NCBI GenBank assembly: GCA_964638675.1
Contig: CAZXAU010000003.1
Coordinates: 114,876-178,875, forward strand
Length of the DNA stretch: 64,000 bases
Origin: SIG714 sp964638675
GTDB lineage: Bacteria > Bacillota > Clostridia > Oscillospirales > CAG-272
Direction: 5' to 3'
A program made the translations under genes and the position numbers. The notes beneath the pieces are model-generated. The model was given only the letters and a program-made list of their open reading frames with translations. It was not told the origin of the DNA and did not search any database. Shown one piece after another: positions 43,701 to 50,799 of this stretch (position 1 is its first letter; each line of letters starts with the position of its first letter).

Positions 43701-44238
43701 AAAAATCTGTATCGACATCAACACGTATATTTCTGGCTTCTGCTATATACTCTTTTTCCCATTCGCAAACCATATAAGGATCGATACCTGACAATGTTGT
43801 ATCATTCCATTGTTCATTATCTGGATAGATATGAAGATAATGCTCAATATTTTGGCTGTTATTGGGCTCTCCATTCTTCCAGTTTTTATAATCGAAGGAC
43901 TCTCCTGTAACCCATTTCCAAACGCCTTCGGTTTCTTCGTCGGTAGCTCCGAGCCATGTATTACTCACGCCCCTGACAAGACTGAAAACAAAATTGTTCT
44001 CTCCCTCCGATGTTACCGTCGCAAGGTGTCCGCCGATCAGTTCACAGTATTCCTTTGCAAAATGCCAATCCGAATATATCGGTATCATTCTGTAGTAGTT
44101 ACCATTATACTCAGTTGCACCGTCAAGCCATACATTTTTGCATATGCTTGTACTTGCAGACACATTAACCGTCAATGACAGACACATGACTGATGCCATA
44201 ACTACAATAAAGGCCATAATTCTTAAATGTTTCTTCAT
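40768..44238 (-). CDS. Secreted protein with two C-type lectin domains and choline-binding-like wall repeats
   Basis: The 1156-residue protein starts at 44238 (MKKHLRIMAFIVVMASV, a Sec signal, with gggagaaagag upstream); a longer frame is excluded because the promoter's predicted transcription start lies at about 44287. Two C-type lectin domains occupy about residues 35-165 and 180-300. The first carries the calcium/sugar motifs EPN and WND; the second is changed to QPS and WDD. A Cys/His cluster (HWHECHVCENVK) follows. The remaining roughly 770 residues are repeats with GWxxxxGxxYY/F patterns that bind cell wall or teichoic acids, including two near-identical units of about 236 residues. Expression is predicted to be switched by the invertible promoter upstream. 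Carbohydrate or host binding is inferred. Confidence 0.88.
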   Translation of the reverse strand: MKKHLRIMAFIVVMASVMCLSLTVNVSASTSICKNVWLDGATEYNGNYYRMIPIYSDWHFAKEYCELIGGHLATVTSEGENNFVFSLVRGVSNTWLGATDEETEGVWKWVTGESFDYKNWKNGEPNNSQNIEHYLHIYPDNEQWNDTTLSGIDPYMVCEWEKEYIAEARNIRVDVDTDFCNQLLLYDGHVYKAYTQAVTWHDAKKLCENAGGHLATIKDSSENTVVLSYANQIYRTSYYLGATDEEGRWKWVTDEPFNYTCWARNQPSGYYQHYLQGCYPIGYLTWDDLENAYRYYICEWEDLSVVGAQYIGGKLHSSNWDADMSQHWHECHVCENVKIISDHKYDENGICVVCKHRNGTKRGFLDEDGVTRYYYKDNEYATRWFNINNKWYYFGASDGAMFIGDSLKISGKTYLFTEDHSALEGFVDTEDGTMFYKQGYPCTGWQDTDGDGVNDAYFYATTSLQCKESRKIGAFYYEYDETTGKLSKYTGFLDTESGLKYYKDGTQVYGWIKPDGTILNGQASVTIKDAYYFAFGDGKDFIQVTEREKTIGGIVREFNEDHTVKAYTGWYTNKTTEAKNYYVDGAIVDGWQEIDGNTYYFSRSITDTRGYGDMVTGWLRIGGKLYRFLTTGALFEGETLKVAGVSYYFNDDHSVFTGLRAEEGGVRFYNAEGVYVTGWADTDGDGARESYFYLSNGYKCQKSGEYPDVNGVKRFYVYNEETDRLTICDGFYNDGVGTKFYIKGIQYTGWVSASGNIVENPGVKTKNAYYFTIGNGIDHYMFVGDSLTYGGIVREFDENHLLKTYTGWMNNPTTGARNYYVNGEKITGWQELDGNTYYFARSAGDSYGDMSTGWMRIGGKLYRFLTTGALFKGELLNIGGTVYYFNADNSVFTGLREEEGGVRFYNSDGVYVTGWADTDGDGARESYFYLSNGYKCRKSGEYPDVNGTKRFYIYNEETDRLTICEGFYNDGVGTKFYVKGVQYTGWVSASGNIIDNPGVKTQNAYYFAINDGVNYYMFEGSERTVGGIVREFDENHLVKAYTGWMNNTVTGNPNYYIKGEIQSGWMLTDEGAYVYLSRSNKLNEGIAYGDVLTGWQKIGGKVYYFRGINSTPMAALITDAEKDLTYNGVRKTYHINQIPSGDEMLPSDYYIVDAPF
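41101..42530 (-). repeat. Two direct repeats of about 708 and 714 bp inside the lectin-protein gene
   Basis: The segment from about 41101 recurs at about 41809 (offset 708) and partly at about 42523 (offset 714), with long identical runs such as aattctcttacgattccgcc. The units encode the same series of wall-binding repeats. High nucleotide identity allows copy-number change by recombination and may confuse assemblies. Confidence 0.8.
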
Positions 44239-44266
44239 TCTCTTTCTCCCATATATTTTATTTACA

Positions 44267-44290
44267 ACATAATCCGTATTATGTGGTAAA
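44267..44290 (-). repeat. Left 24-bp inverted repeat (IRL) of a putative invertible promoter
   Basis: This 24-bp sequence (acataatccg ... gtggtaaa) is the exact reverse complement of 44517-44540. Each copy contains a dyad acataat-ccgt-attatgt, as expected for a recombinase core with two protein-binding arms. It lies 29 bases upstream of the lectin-gene start codon, inside its predicted 5' untranslated region. Confidence 0.88.
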
Positions 44291-44293
44291 GTT

Positions 44294-44322
44294 ATTATAC
44301 ATAAAAAGTAATAGTTTGTCAA
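44294..44322 (-). promoter_or_regulatory. Full-consensus promoter inside the invertible segment, ON orientation
   Basis: On the minus strand TTGACA (44317-44322) and TATAAT (44294-44299) are separated by exactly 17 bases, a perfect sigma-A promoter reading toward the lectin gene. Transcription should start at about 44287, within IRL. Inversion of 44291-44516 would turn it away from the lectin gene and toward the recombinase 3' end. Confidence 0.85.
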
Positions 44323-44357
44323 TATGAATTGAACGAATAGTTTAAAAAATCATTAAG

Positions 44358-44428
44358 AAAAAAAGGCATGTGAAGAAGACCGAAAAAAACTAAAATTTTT
44401 TCGGTTTTATCTCAATGCCTATTTTTTT
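44358..44428. terminator. Strong bidirectional terminator in the middle of the invertible segment
   Basis: A nested hairpin, with inner stem accgaaaaaa ... ttttttcggt (44379-44405) and outer arms aaaaaaaggcat / atgcctattttttt, has A and T tracts on both sides. It would stop read-through from the recombinase gene in either orientation, leaving the lectin gene dependent on the invertible promoter. Confidence 0.8.
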
Positions 44429-44516
44429 ATTAAATAATTTTCAGATATAAAAAATAAAGCAGTATTTTCTTTTTTAAGCGTCATTTCAGAGTTAAATGTC
44501 GGTTTTATAATTTTTA

Positions 44517-44540
44517 TTTACCACATAATACGGATTATGT
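44517..44540 (+). repeat. Right 24-bp inverted repeat (IRR)
   Basis: This is the exact reverse complement of 44267-44290. Locally the dyad is extended to ccacataat-acgg-attatgtgg. It lies 89 bases from the recombinase stop codon. A second -10-like TATAAT (44506-44511) with a poor -35 lies just inside it; after inversion this could give weak transcription of the lectin gene. Confidence 0.88.
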
Positions 44541-44629
44541 GGTGTTTTTGCGTTTTTTATGTTTTTTGATCCAAATTTGACCGATATATAACACAAAAAT
44601 GCTGATATTTAATTACACTCGTATATGCT

Positions 44630-45487
44630 CTAAGTGCCGAACTCGCAATCGTCCATCAGCAGACCGAGCGACTGGATCTGCTGCCTGTGCTTGTCGCCGC
44701 TTTCCATCGTGTATATTCTTGTAGTATTTATACTTGAATGCCCGAGAATATCGGCAAGTCTTACTATATCTTTCTGTTTGCTGTAATATGTCCTTGCGAA
44801 AAGGTGTCGAAGGTTATGCGGAAAAACTTTTGTCGGAGCAACCCCGGCTGTATCGCAAAGCTTTTTCATCATTTTCCATACATTTGACCTGTCAAGTGGG
44901 TTTCCGTTTTTCGTTATGAAAATCGATCCGCTTGATATTTTTTTATCTTTTGCATATTTCTTAAGTCTTCTGCAAAGCTTTTCGGGAATAAAAACACACC
45001 GACACTTCCCCTTGCAGTCGATCATCGCAACACCACTTTCAAGCGATTCAACTGTGATGAACTTAAGCTCCGATATTCTGATTCCTGTAGAACAGATCGT
45101 CTGCATAAGATAGTATAATACCATATTCCCTGCACTTCCGGCGGCTTCGGTAAGCCTGCGATACTCATCTGCTGACAGCTCCCTGTCAGAGCGTGCAAAT
45201 ATCTGCTTTTGAATTTTCAAAGATTTGACCTTCAGCTCATTCCAACCCATAAATGCAAAAAAGCTGTTCAATGATGACAGCACAGAATTGACACTTGCGG
45301 GCATCAACTTTCCGGTAAGTTCTTCCCTGTAAGCAAAAATATCCTTCCTCCCGATCTGTGAAAAATTCATCCTTTCCGCAAACCCTTCAACATCTCTTAT
45401 ATACTTTTTTATTGTCGTCCCCGACTTTTCCGAATTTATGAGGTATTCCCTGAATTTTTCAATGCTTTCTGCTGTAATTATCTTCAT
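44630..45487 (-). CDS. Tyrosine recombinase, likely invertase of the adjacent promoter
   Basis: The 285-residue protein has an N-terminal SAM-like core-binding domain (about residues 1-85) and a C-terminal catalytic domain with the complete active-site set: Arg in STGIRISEL (near 137), the HNLRHLF box (His-x-x-Arg, near 230), GHSS (near 255) and the Tyr nucleophile in TTRIYT (near 262-267). The length fits Xer-like and phase-variation invertases rather than phage integrases, which carry an extra arm-binding domain. Start 45487 follows the structured leader repeat; an ATG four codons earlier (45499) is possible. It ends 90 bases from the inverted repeats upstream of the lectin gene, so it is the natural candidate to invert them. 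Confidence 0.9.
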   Translation of the reverse strand: MKIITAESIEKFREYLINSEKSGTTIKKYIRDVEGFAERMNFSQIGRKDIFAYREELTGKLMPASVNSVLSSLNSFFAFMGWNELKVKSLKIQKQIFARSDRELSADEYRRLTEAAGSAGNMVLYYLMQTICSTGIRISELKFITVESLESGVAMIDCKGKCRCVFIPEKLCRRLKKYAKDKKISSGSIFITKNGNPLDRSNVWKMMKKLCDTAGVAPTKVFPHNLRHLFARTYYSKQKDIVRLADILGHSSINTTRIYTMESGDKHRQQIQSLGLLMDDCEFGT

Positions 45488-45618
45488 ACTTATGATCATA
45501 GCTTTCGCTGTTGCGAAAGCTTCCTTTCTCCACGGAATTGGGGCTGGTTTTGCAAGGCAAAATCGCTGCCGTTTAGGTTGCAAAGGCCACAAAACGGCGT
45601 CTGAAAAATTTATTTCTC
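45484..45618 (-). repeat. Dispersed leader repeat, copy B, in front of the recombinase
   Basis: The minus strand here matches 38154-38283, including the module aaagga, hairpin agctttcgc-aaca-gcgaaagct (45500-45521) and atgatcata. The loop and several upstream positions differ while the stem and start context are unchanged, which suggests constraint on structure. Confidence 0.75.
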
Positions 45619-45912
45619 AGACTTCTCACTCCGGTTCAGATTTGATTATTTTTTAACAGTTATACATATATTATATATCATTTACCTGAATTGAAACCGG
45701 ATTTTCGATTTAAACTGTTTTTTACTATGCAATATACGAAACCGCCTCACCTGCGTATAATGAATTCAATATCTCCCATTTGTAATAAACGAATCCAATA
45801 ATCAACAGAGAATATAGCGATCAGCGGATAAAATTGCTTTACTTGACAGAATTCTACAACATTCTGTCAACTCGGATCAAGTACTGCTGTTTACATCCTG
45901 CAAGAAAGAAAA
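45619..45912. other. Non-coding region upstream of the recombinase
   Basis: This A/T-rich region has no convincing gene. On the minus strand a TATAAT-like box near 45675 could be the -10 element of the recombinase promoter, but its -35 match is poor. Confidence 0.3.
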
Positions 45913-45953
45913 AACGGAAGATCTTCACAAGGAAGATCTTCCGTTCTTTGTTT
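45913..45953 (-). terminator. Terminator of the S10-spc-alpha operon
   Basis: A perfect stem aacggaagatcttc ... gaagatcttccgtt, followed on the minus strand by a T-rich tail, lies 30 bases beyond the rplQ stop. Confidence 0.9.
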
Positions 45954-45976
45954 TATAAAGCTACCGAAAAATTAAA

Positions 45977-46387
45977 TTATTCTGCAGCAGCTTCTTTCTT
46001 GGACTTTTTCTTATCATCAGCAGGAGCTTCTTCAGCTGCAGTCTCACCGATGAGTTTGATTATAGCCATCTCAGCACCGTCTCCACGACGCTGACCGAGC
46101 TTGTAAATTACTGTATATCCACCGTTTCTGTCAGCATACTTAGGTGCGATTTCATCAAAAAGTTTACGAACAACTTCTTTTTTGGTGATGAATGCAAGTG
46201 CTTCACGGCGTGCCGCAAGAGTGTTCTTTTTGCCGACTGTTATCATCTTTTCGGCAAGTGCGCGGACTTCTTTAGCTCTTGTATAAGTGGTTTCTATCGA
46301 ACCGCTCTCCAAAAGATATGTTACCATGCCCCTGAGCATCGCTTTTCTGTGCGCAGTGGGTCTTCCGAGTTTACTTGTTCCCGGCAT
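45977..46387 (-). CDS. rplQ: Ribosomal protein L17
   Basis: The 136-residue protein of the large subunit begins MPGTSKLGRPTAHRKAML, the family signature, and ends the core at about residue 116 with ELIKLIGE-like sequence. A 20-residue charged tail (AAEEAPADDKKKSKKEAAAE) extends beyond the usual length and is probably disordered. It is the last gene of the ribosomal operon, after rpoA, and is followed by a terminator. Confidence 0.96.
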   Translation of the reverse strand: MPGTSKLGRPTAHRKAMLRGMVTYLLESGSIETTYTRAKEVRALAEKMITVGKKNTLAARREALAFITKKEVVRKLFDEIAPKYADRNGGYTVIYKLGQRRGDGAEMAIIKLIGETAAEEAPADDKKKSKKEAAAE

Positions 46388-46422
46388 CTTCTGTTATCCT
46401 CCTATGATTATTTCTTGTCTTT

Positions 46423-47373
46423 TCATTCATCTTCATGCTTCAGTTCAAGACCAAGCGAATGAAGCTTCTGAATAACTTCTTCGAGTGATTTCTTTCCGAG
46501 GTTTCTGACCTTTATCATGTCAGATTCTGTCCTCTTCGTAAGATCCTCAACCGTATCAATGCCGGCACGCTTCAGACAGTTGAAACTGCGTACAGACATG
46601 TCAAGTTCCTCGATAGTCATCTCAAGGACTTTTTCTTTTATTGTTTCCTGTCTCTCAATGAGGGTATCTGTCTTCTTTGCATCATCAGAAAGATTGATGA
46701 ACAAATTGAGGTGATCATTAAGAATCTTGGCAGCGAGCGAAACGGCTTCTTTAGCTGTAATGATTCCGTTCGTCTGAACGTCCATTGTAAGCTTGTCATA
46801 ATCTATACTGTTGCCTACACGAGTATTCTCCACTCTGTAATTTGCAGAATGAACAGGTGTATAGATCGAGTCTGTATAAATTACGCCGAGTGCTGCTTGA
46901 TTGTTTTGTTTGTTTTTTTCCTGCGAAACATATCCGCGTCCGTGATCAAACGTCAATTCCATGCAGAAACGAGCATTTTCCGAAAGAGTAGCTATATGCA
47001 GGTCAGGATTAAGAATCTCGATGTCTGCATCGGTCTTAATATCTCCGGCGGTTACTTCACCGGGACCTGTCATATCAATAACAACAGTTTTTCTCTCTTC
47101 GCAGTAAAGCTTCGCAATGATACCTTTTACATTCAAAACTATATCGGTAACATCTTCGGTTGCTCCGGGAAGTCCACCTATTTCGTGAACAACTCCGTTG
47201 ATAGCGATCGATATAACCGCTACACCGGGAAGCGAACTGAGAAGAATCCGACGAAGTGAATTTCCGAGCGTTGTTCCGTATCCGCGTTCAAGCGGTTCAA
47301 GGATAAACGTAGCCCTTGATCCATCTTCACTGACGTCTGCTGTTAAAATATTAGGCTTTTCTATCTCAATCAT
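46423..47373 (-). CDS. rpoA: RNA polymerase alpha subunit
   Basis: The 316-residue subunit has the N-terminal dimerisation domain (EPLERGYGTTLGNSLRRILL near residues 27-46, LPGVAVISI) and a C-terminal DNA- and activator-binding domain from about residue 250 (ELDMSVRSFNCLKRAGIDTV), joined by a flexible linker. It nucleates assembly of the polymerase core. The position between rpsD and rplQ is the usual one in the alpha operon. Confidence 0.97.
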   Translation of the reverse strand: MIEIEKPNILTADVSEDGSRATFILEPLERGYGTTLGNSLRRILLSSLPGVAVISIAINGVVHEIGGLPGATEDVTDIVLNVKGIIAKLYCEERKTVVIDMTGPGEVTAGDIKTDADIEILNPDLHIATLSENARFCMELTFDHGRGYVSQEKNKQNNQAALGVIYTDSIYTPVHSANYRVENTRVGNSIDYDKLTMDVQTNGIITAKEAVSLAAKILNDHLNLFINLSDDAKKTDTLIERQETIKEKVLEMTIEELDMSVRSFNCLKRAGIDTVEDLTKRTESDMIKVRNLGKKSLEEVIQKLHSLGLELKHEDE

Positions 47374-47455
47374 TCAAATTTCCTCCATAAATATTCTGGC
47401 TTTCGCTGTGCTTATTACTGTCAGTATAACAGTAATGTGGGGTGCAGGGAGGTTA

Positions 47456-48082
47456 TTACTTGGAGTACAACTCAACGATAAGCTGTTCGTTGAACTCAAA
47501 GTCTACATCGCTTCTCTCGGGAACTGCGATTACCTTTGCGGAAACATTTTCTTTATCAGCCTCAAGCCACTTAGGAGTAACCTTCTGCTGAGCATTTTCG
47601 ATAAGTCCTTTAATCTTTACGGAATTCCTGCCGCCTTCTGCGAGCTCGATAACATCTCCGACTTTAACGACGATCGAAGGAATCGTCACTTTTTTGCCGT
47701 TCAATGTAAAGAATGCATGACGGATAAGCTGACGTGCTTCTTTACGGCTTGCCGCCATACCCATTTTGTATACAACATTGTCAAGGCGTCTTTCAAGCAA
47801 GCTGAGAAGGTTCTCACCTGTAACTCCGCTCATCTTATCTGCCTTTTCAAAGTAAGTACGGAACTGTCCTTCCTGAACGCCGTAGTATCTCTTAGCAGTC
47901 TGCTTTTCACGAAGCTGCTTGCCGTATTCCTTTAACATCTTTTTGCCGGCACCGTGCTGACCGGGAGCGGTTGCTCTGCGCTCAACTGCACATTTTGCCG
48001 AAAGGCAACGATCGCCTTTTAAATACAGTTTTCTTCCTTCTCTGCGGCAAAGTCTGCACGCAGGACCTGTATATCTTGCCAT
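47456..48082 (-). CDS. rpsD: Ribosomal protein S4, zinc-binding form
   Basis: The 208-residue small-subunit protein binds 16S rRNA early in assembly. It has a Cys set at the N-terminus (ACRLCRREGRKLYLKGDRC and AKCAVERR), marking the zinc-binding C+ form, and an S4 RNA-binding domain near residues 95-160 (LERRLDNVVYKMGMAASRKE). In many bacteria S4 autoregulates the alpha operon; no leader for this was checked here. Confidence 0.96.
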   Translation of the reverse strand: MARYTGPACRLCRREGRKLYLKGDRCLSAKCAVERRATAPGQHGAGKKMLKEYGKQLREKQTAKRYYGVQEGQFRTYFEKADKMSGVTGENLLSLLERRLDNVVYKMGMAASRKEARQLIRHAFFTLNGKKVTIPSIVVKVGDVIELAEGGRNSVKIKGLIENAQQKVTPKWLEADKENVSAKVIAVPERSDVDFEFNEQLIVELYSK

Positions 48083-48109
48083 ATTGGTATATCCTCCTTG
48101 TAAATTTAA

Positions 48110-48505
48110 TCAGACGCGTCTTCTCTTGGGAGGTCTGCATCCGTTGTGAGGAACGGGTGTAACATCCTTGATGAGAACTACGCTGAGCCCAACTGTAGCG
48201 AGAGCACGGATTGCGGATTCACGTCCGGGACCGGGACCTTTGACGAAAACTTCAACAGTTTTCATGCCATGATCTACAGCCTTCTTTCCTGCTTCTTCTG
48301 CCGCCATCTGAGCAGCATATGCAGTCGATTTTCTTGAGCCCTTAAAGCCCATACCGCCTGCCGTTGCCCACGAAATTGCGTTACCGTCGAGGTCAGTGAT
48401 TGTTACGATCGTGTTGTTATAAGTGGAGGAGATATGTGCTGCACCCTTTTCGACGTTTTTGCGTTCGCGGCGCTTCTTGATAACTTTTTTTACCTGTTTT
48501 GCCAT
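48110..48505 (-). CDS. rpsK: Ribosomal protein S11
   Basis: The 131-residue protein of the 30S platform shows GAAHISSTYNNTIVTITDL near residues 20-39 and the family's conserved C-terminus DVTPVPHNGCRPPKRRRV. The first 20 residues are strongly basic. It lies 17 bases after rpsM. Confidence 0.97.
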   Translation of the reverse strand: MAKQVKKVIKKRRERKNVEKGAAHISSTYNNTIVTITDLDGNAISWATAGGMGFKGSRKSTAYAAQMAAEEAGKKAVDHGMKTVEVFVKGPGPGRESAIRALATVGLSVVLIKDVTPVPHNGCRPPKRRRV

Positions 48506-48522
48506 CGTGTCATCTCTCCTTA

Positions 48523-48891
48523 TTACTTCTTCTTATTAGCTATTGTCTTTGCAGGACCTTTTCTGGTTCTTGCATTTGTTTTTGTTCTCTGTCCGCGGAC
48601 CGGGAGACCTTTTCTATGTCTGATTCCGCGATAGCAGTTGATTTCGGTCATTCTCTTGATGTTCATAGCGACATCACGGCGAAGGTCACCCTCAACCGTA
48701 TAGTTTGCTTCGATCTCATCACGAAGTTTAGAAATATCATCTTCTGTGAGGTCTTTAGCGCGCTTGTTGGGATCTATGCCGCATCTTGCGAGTATGTCGT
48801 TTGAACTTTTGCGTCCTATACCGTAAATATAGGTAAGAGCTATTTCAACTCTTTTGGCATTAGGAATATCTACACCGGCTATACGTGCCAT
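48523..48891 (-). CDS. rpsM: Ribosomal protein S13
   Basis: The 122-residue protein of the 30S head starts MARIAGVDIPNAKRVEIAL and ends with the basic RGIRHRKGLPVRGQRTKTNA and RTRKGPAKTIANKKK segments that reach toward tRNA. It is full-length, between rpmJ and rpsK. Confidence 0.97.
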   Translation of the reverse strand: MARIAGVDIPNAKRVEIALTYIYGIGRKSSNDILARCGIDPNKRAKDLTEDDISKLRDEIEANYTVEGDLRRDVAMNIKRMTEINCYRGIRHRKGLPVRGQRTKTNARTRKGPAKTIANKKK

Positions 48892-48927
48892 TCTGAATAA
48901 TCACTCCTTCTGTTAATAATAGGTAGC

Positions 48928-49041
48928 TTAACCCTGTTTTTGCTTATGCTTAGGGTTTTCGCATATAACCATAACTTTGCCTTTGCGTTTGATGATCTTG
49001 CATTTTTCGCAGATCTTTTTTACTGACGGTTTAACCTTCAT
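48928..49041 (-). CDS. rpmJ: Ribosomal protein L36, zinc-binding form
   Basis: A 37-residue frame starts MKVKPSVKKICEKCKIIKRK and contains CENPKHKQKQG. The CxxC plus C-x4-H set is that of the zinc-binding L36 form. It lies 23 bases after infA, the conserved order. Confidence 0.95.
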   Translation of the reverse strand: MKVKPSVKKICEKCKIIKRKGKVMVICENPKHKQKQG

Positions 49042-49064
49042 AGTTTTATACCGAACCCTTTCTT

Positions 49065-49283
49065 TTATTTGCCTCTCCATATGATGCGGCCTTTTGTAAG
49101 GTCGTAAATCGACACTTCCACTTTGACCTTATCTCCGGGGAGAACCCAAATATAGTTCATGCGAAGCTTTCCGGCAATATGTGCTGTCACTATATGTCCG
49201 TTCTGAAGCTTCACTTTGAAGTTTGCGTTGGGCAACGCCTCAACAACAACACCTTCAAACTCAATAACATCTTCCTTTGACAA
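49065..49283 (-). CDS. infA: Translation initiation factor IF-1
   Basis: The 72-residue protein is a single OB-fold (MSKEDVIEFEGVVVEALPNA, then KLRMNYIWVLPGDKVKVEVS) of the standard length. It binds the A site of the 30S subunit during initiation. It lies between map and rpmJ. Confidence 0.97.
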   Translation of the reverse strand: MSKEDVIEFEGVVVEALPNANFKVKLQNGHIVTAHIAGKLRMNYIWVLPGDKVKVEVSIYDLTKGRIIWRGK

Positions 49284-49324
49284 AATTGACCCCTCTCTTT
49301 CAATTGATCATAATCTTCACCGCA

Positions 49325-50077
49325 TCAGTCCACTTTTGTTAAAAATACAGGACCGTTCTGCGTAAGTGCAACCGTATGCTCATAATGAGCTGCAAGGCTG
49401 TGATCGAGCGTAACAACTGTCCAATTGTTTGAAAGGACTTTGACATCCGATCTCCCTGCACACACCATTGGCTCGATTGCTATTACAAGTCCGTTCATGA
49501 GCCTGAGTCCGTGCCCCGGTGTTCCGTAATTCGGAACATTAGGCAACTCGTGCAAATCATGACCGACACCGTGACCTACAAAGTCACGTACAACACTGAA
49601 TCCGTATTTTTTTACATGGTTTTCAACCGCAGAACCGATATCACCGAGTCGCATTCCTGCAACAGCATACTTTACACCCTCATAAAAGCTTTGTTTTGTA
49701 GCTTCTATCAGCCGCTTTGCCTCGTCGGAAATATTCCCGCAGGCAAATGTATTTGCACTGTCGCCGTGATATCCGTGATAAAAAGCACCTGCGTCAATCT
49801 TGACTATATCACCATCCTGCAGGACACGCTTTGAGCTGGGAATTCCATGAATGACTTCATCATTAATACTGATGCATGCCGATCCCGGAAAACCGCCGTA
49901 ACCCAAAAACGACGGGCGTGCATTATGCTTTTCGATATAATCCCGAACGATATCATCAAGATGCTTGGTTGTCACACCGGGTTTTACTGCTTCGCCTGCT
50001 TTTGCAAGCGCCTCTCCGGTGATCCTTCCCGCAATTTTCATTGCTTCAATCTGTGCTTCGGTTTTTAGTTGGATCAT
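49325..50077 (-). CDS. map: Methionine aminopeptidase, type I
   Basis: The 250-residue enzyme removes the initiator Met from new proteins. The metal ligands are visible in the family positions: GDIVKIDAGAFYHGYHGDSA near residues 88-107, FVGHGVGHDLHELPN near 165-180 and AIEPMVCAG near 203. It is adjacent to adk (2 bases between the two genes), and the adk-map-infA order is conserved in Firmicutes. Confidence 0.96.
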   Translation of the reverse strand: MIQLKTEAQIEAMKIAGRITGEALAKAGEAVKPGVTTKHLDDIVRDYIEKHNARPSFLGYGGFPGSACISINDEVIHGIPSSKRVLQDGDIVKIDAGAFYHGYHGDSANTFACGNISDEAKRLIEATKQSFYEGVKYAVAGMRLGDIGSAVENHVKKYGFSVVRDFVGHGVGHDLHELPNVPNYGTPGHGLRLMNGLVIAIEPMVCAGRSDVKVLSNNWTVVTLDHSLAAHYEHTVALTQNGPVFLTKVD

Positions 50078-50079
50078 AA

Positions 50080-50721
50080 TTATTTGAGGATCTTGTCAAG
50101 GATATCCAATATCTCGGCGGTTATTGCCGAAACATCGTTTTCACCGTTGACTGTCTTTAATTTTCCGCATTCAGCATAGAAGCCTTTGATAGGTTCTGTC
50201 TGGATGTGGTATGTCTCAAGACGGCTCTTTACGACCTCAGGAGCATCGTCTTTACGAATCGAAAGCGTGTTTCCGTCATTGTCGCAAGTTGCCCCGTCCT
50301 TTGACGGGTTGTACTTTACATGGTATGAAGCACCGCATTTATCGCACACGCGTCTTCCGCTCATGCGTTCCACGATCACTTCATCATTAACTTCGATAGA
50401 AAGTGCCACGTCAACACTTACACCCATATCACTGAGCGCCTGTGCCTGCGGAATAGTTCTCGGAAAGCCGTCAAGAATAAATCCGTTTTTGCAGTCATCC
50501 TTTGCAAGGCGTTCTTTGATTATACCTATGACAACCTCATCGGGAACCAATGCACCCTTTTCGGTATACTGCTTTGCCGCAGTTCCCATAGGTGTTCCGG
50601 TTTTTATAGCCTCTCTGATTATTGCTCCTGTTGATATAGTAGGAATAGAGTACGCCTCACTGACCTTTTCAGCCTGTGTGCCCTTTCCTGCCCCCGGAGC
50701 TCCGAGAAAAATAATTTTCAT
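50080..50721 (-). CDS. adk: Adenylate kinase
   Basis: The 213-residue enzyme interconverts ATP plus AMP and two ADP. It has the P-loop GAPGAGKGTQ near residues 7-16, GFILDGFPRTIPQA near 79-92, and a LID domain with CDKC near residue 128 and a later CDND, a Cys3Asp zinc site like that of Bacillus. Start 50721 (MKIIFLGAPG) is preferred over an in-frame ATG at 50745, because the family begins there and gtggggtaatgata precedes it. A 78-base gap with a hairpin separates it from secY. Confidence 0.95.
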   Translation of the reverse strand: MKIIFLGAPGAGKGTQAEKVSEAYSIPTISTGAIIREAIKTGTPMGTAAKQYTEKGALVPDEVVIGIIKERLAKDDCKNGFILDGFPRTIPQAQALSDMGVSVDVALSIEVNDEVIVERMSGRRVCDKCGASYHVKYNPSKDGATCDNDGNTLSIRKDDAPEVVKSRLETYHIQTEPIKGFYAECGKLKTVNGENDVSAITAEILDILDKILK

Positions 50722-50799
50722 ATTATCATTACCCCACATTCTCACTTCGCGCGCCGTTCGACGGTTAAGTCGAACGACGCAGAAATGCGATATCAGTTA
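50722..50799 (-). other. secY-adk intergenic hairpin
   Basis: The gap contains the stem cgttcgac-ttaacc-gtcgaacg within a GC-rich stretch, without a T tail. It may be a processing or stability hairpin rather than a terminator. Confidence 0.4.

Noticed and set aside
44630..45592. Longer recombinase start at 45592
   Set aside because: It would translate through the dispersed leader repeat and has no ribosome-binding site; homology begins at about 45487.
47198..47935. 245-codon plus-strand open frame opposite rpoA and rpsD
   Set aside because: Antisense to two essential genes with clear homology; no start signals.
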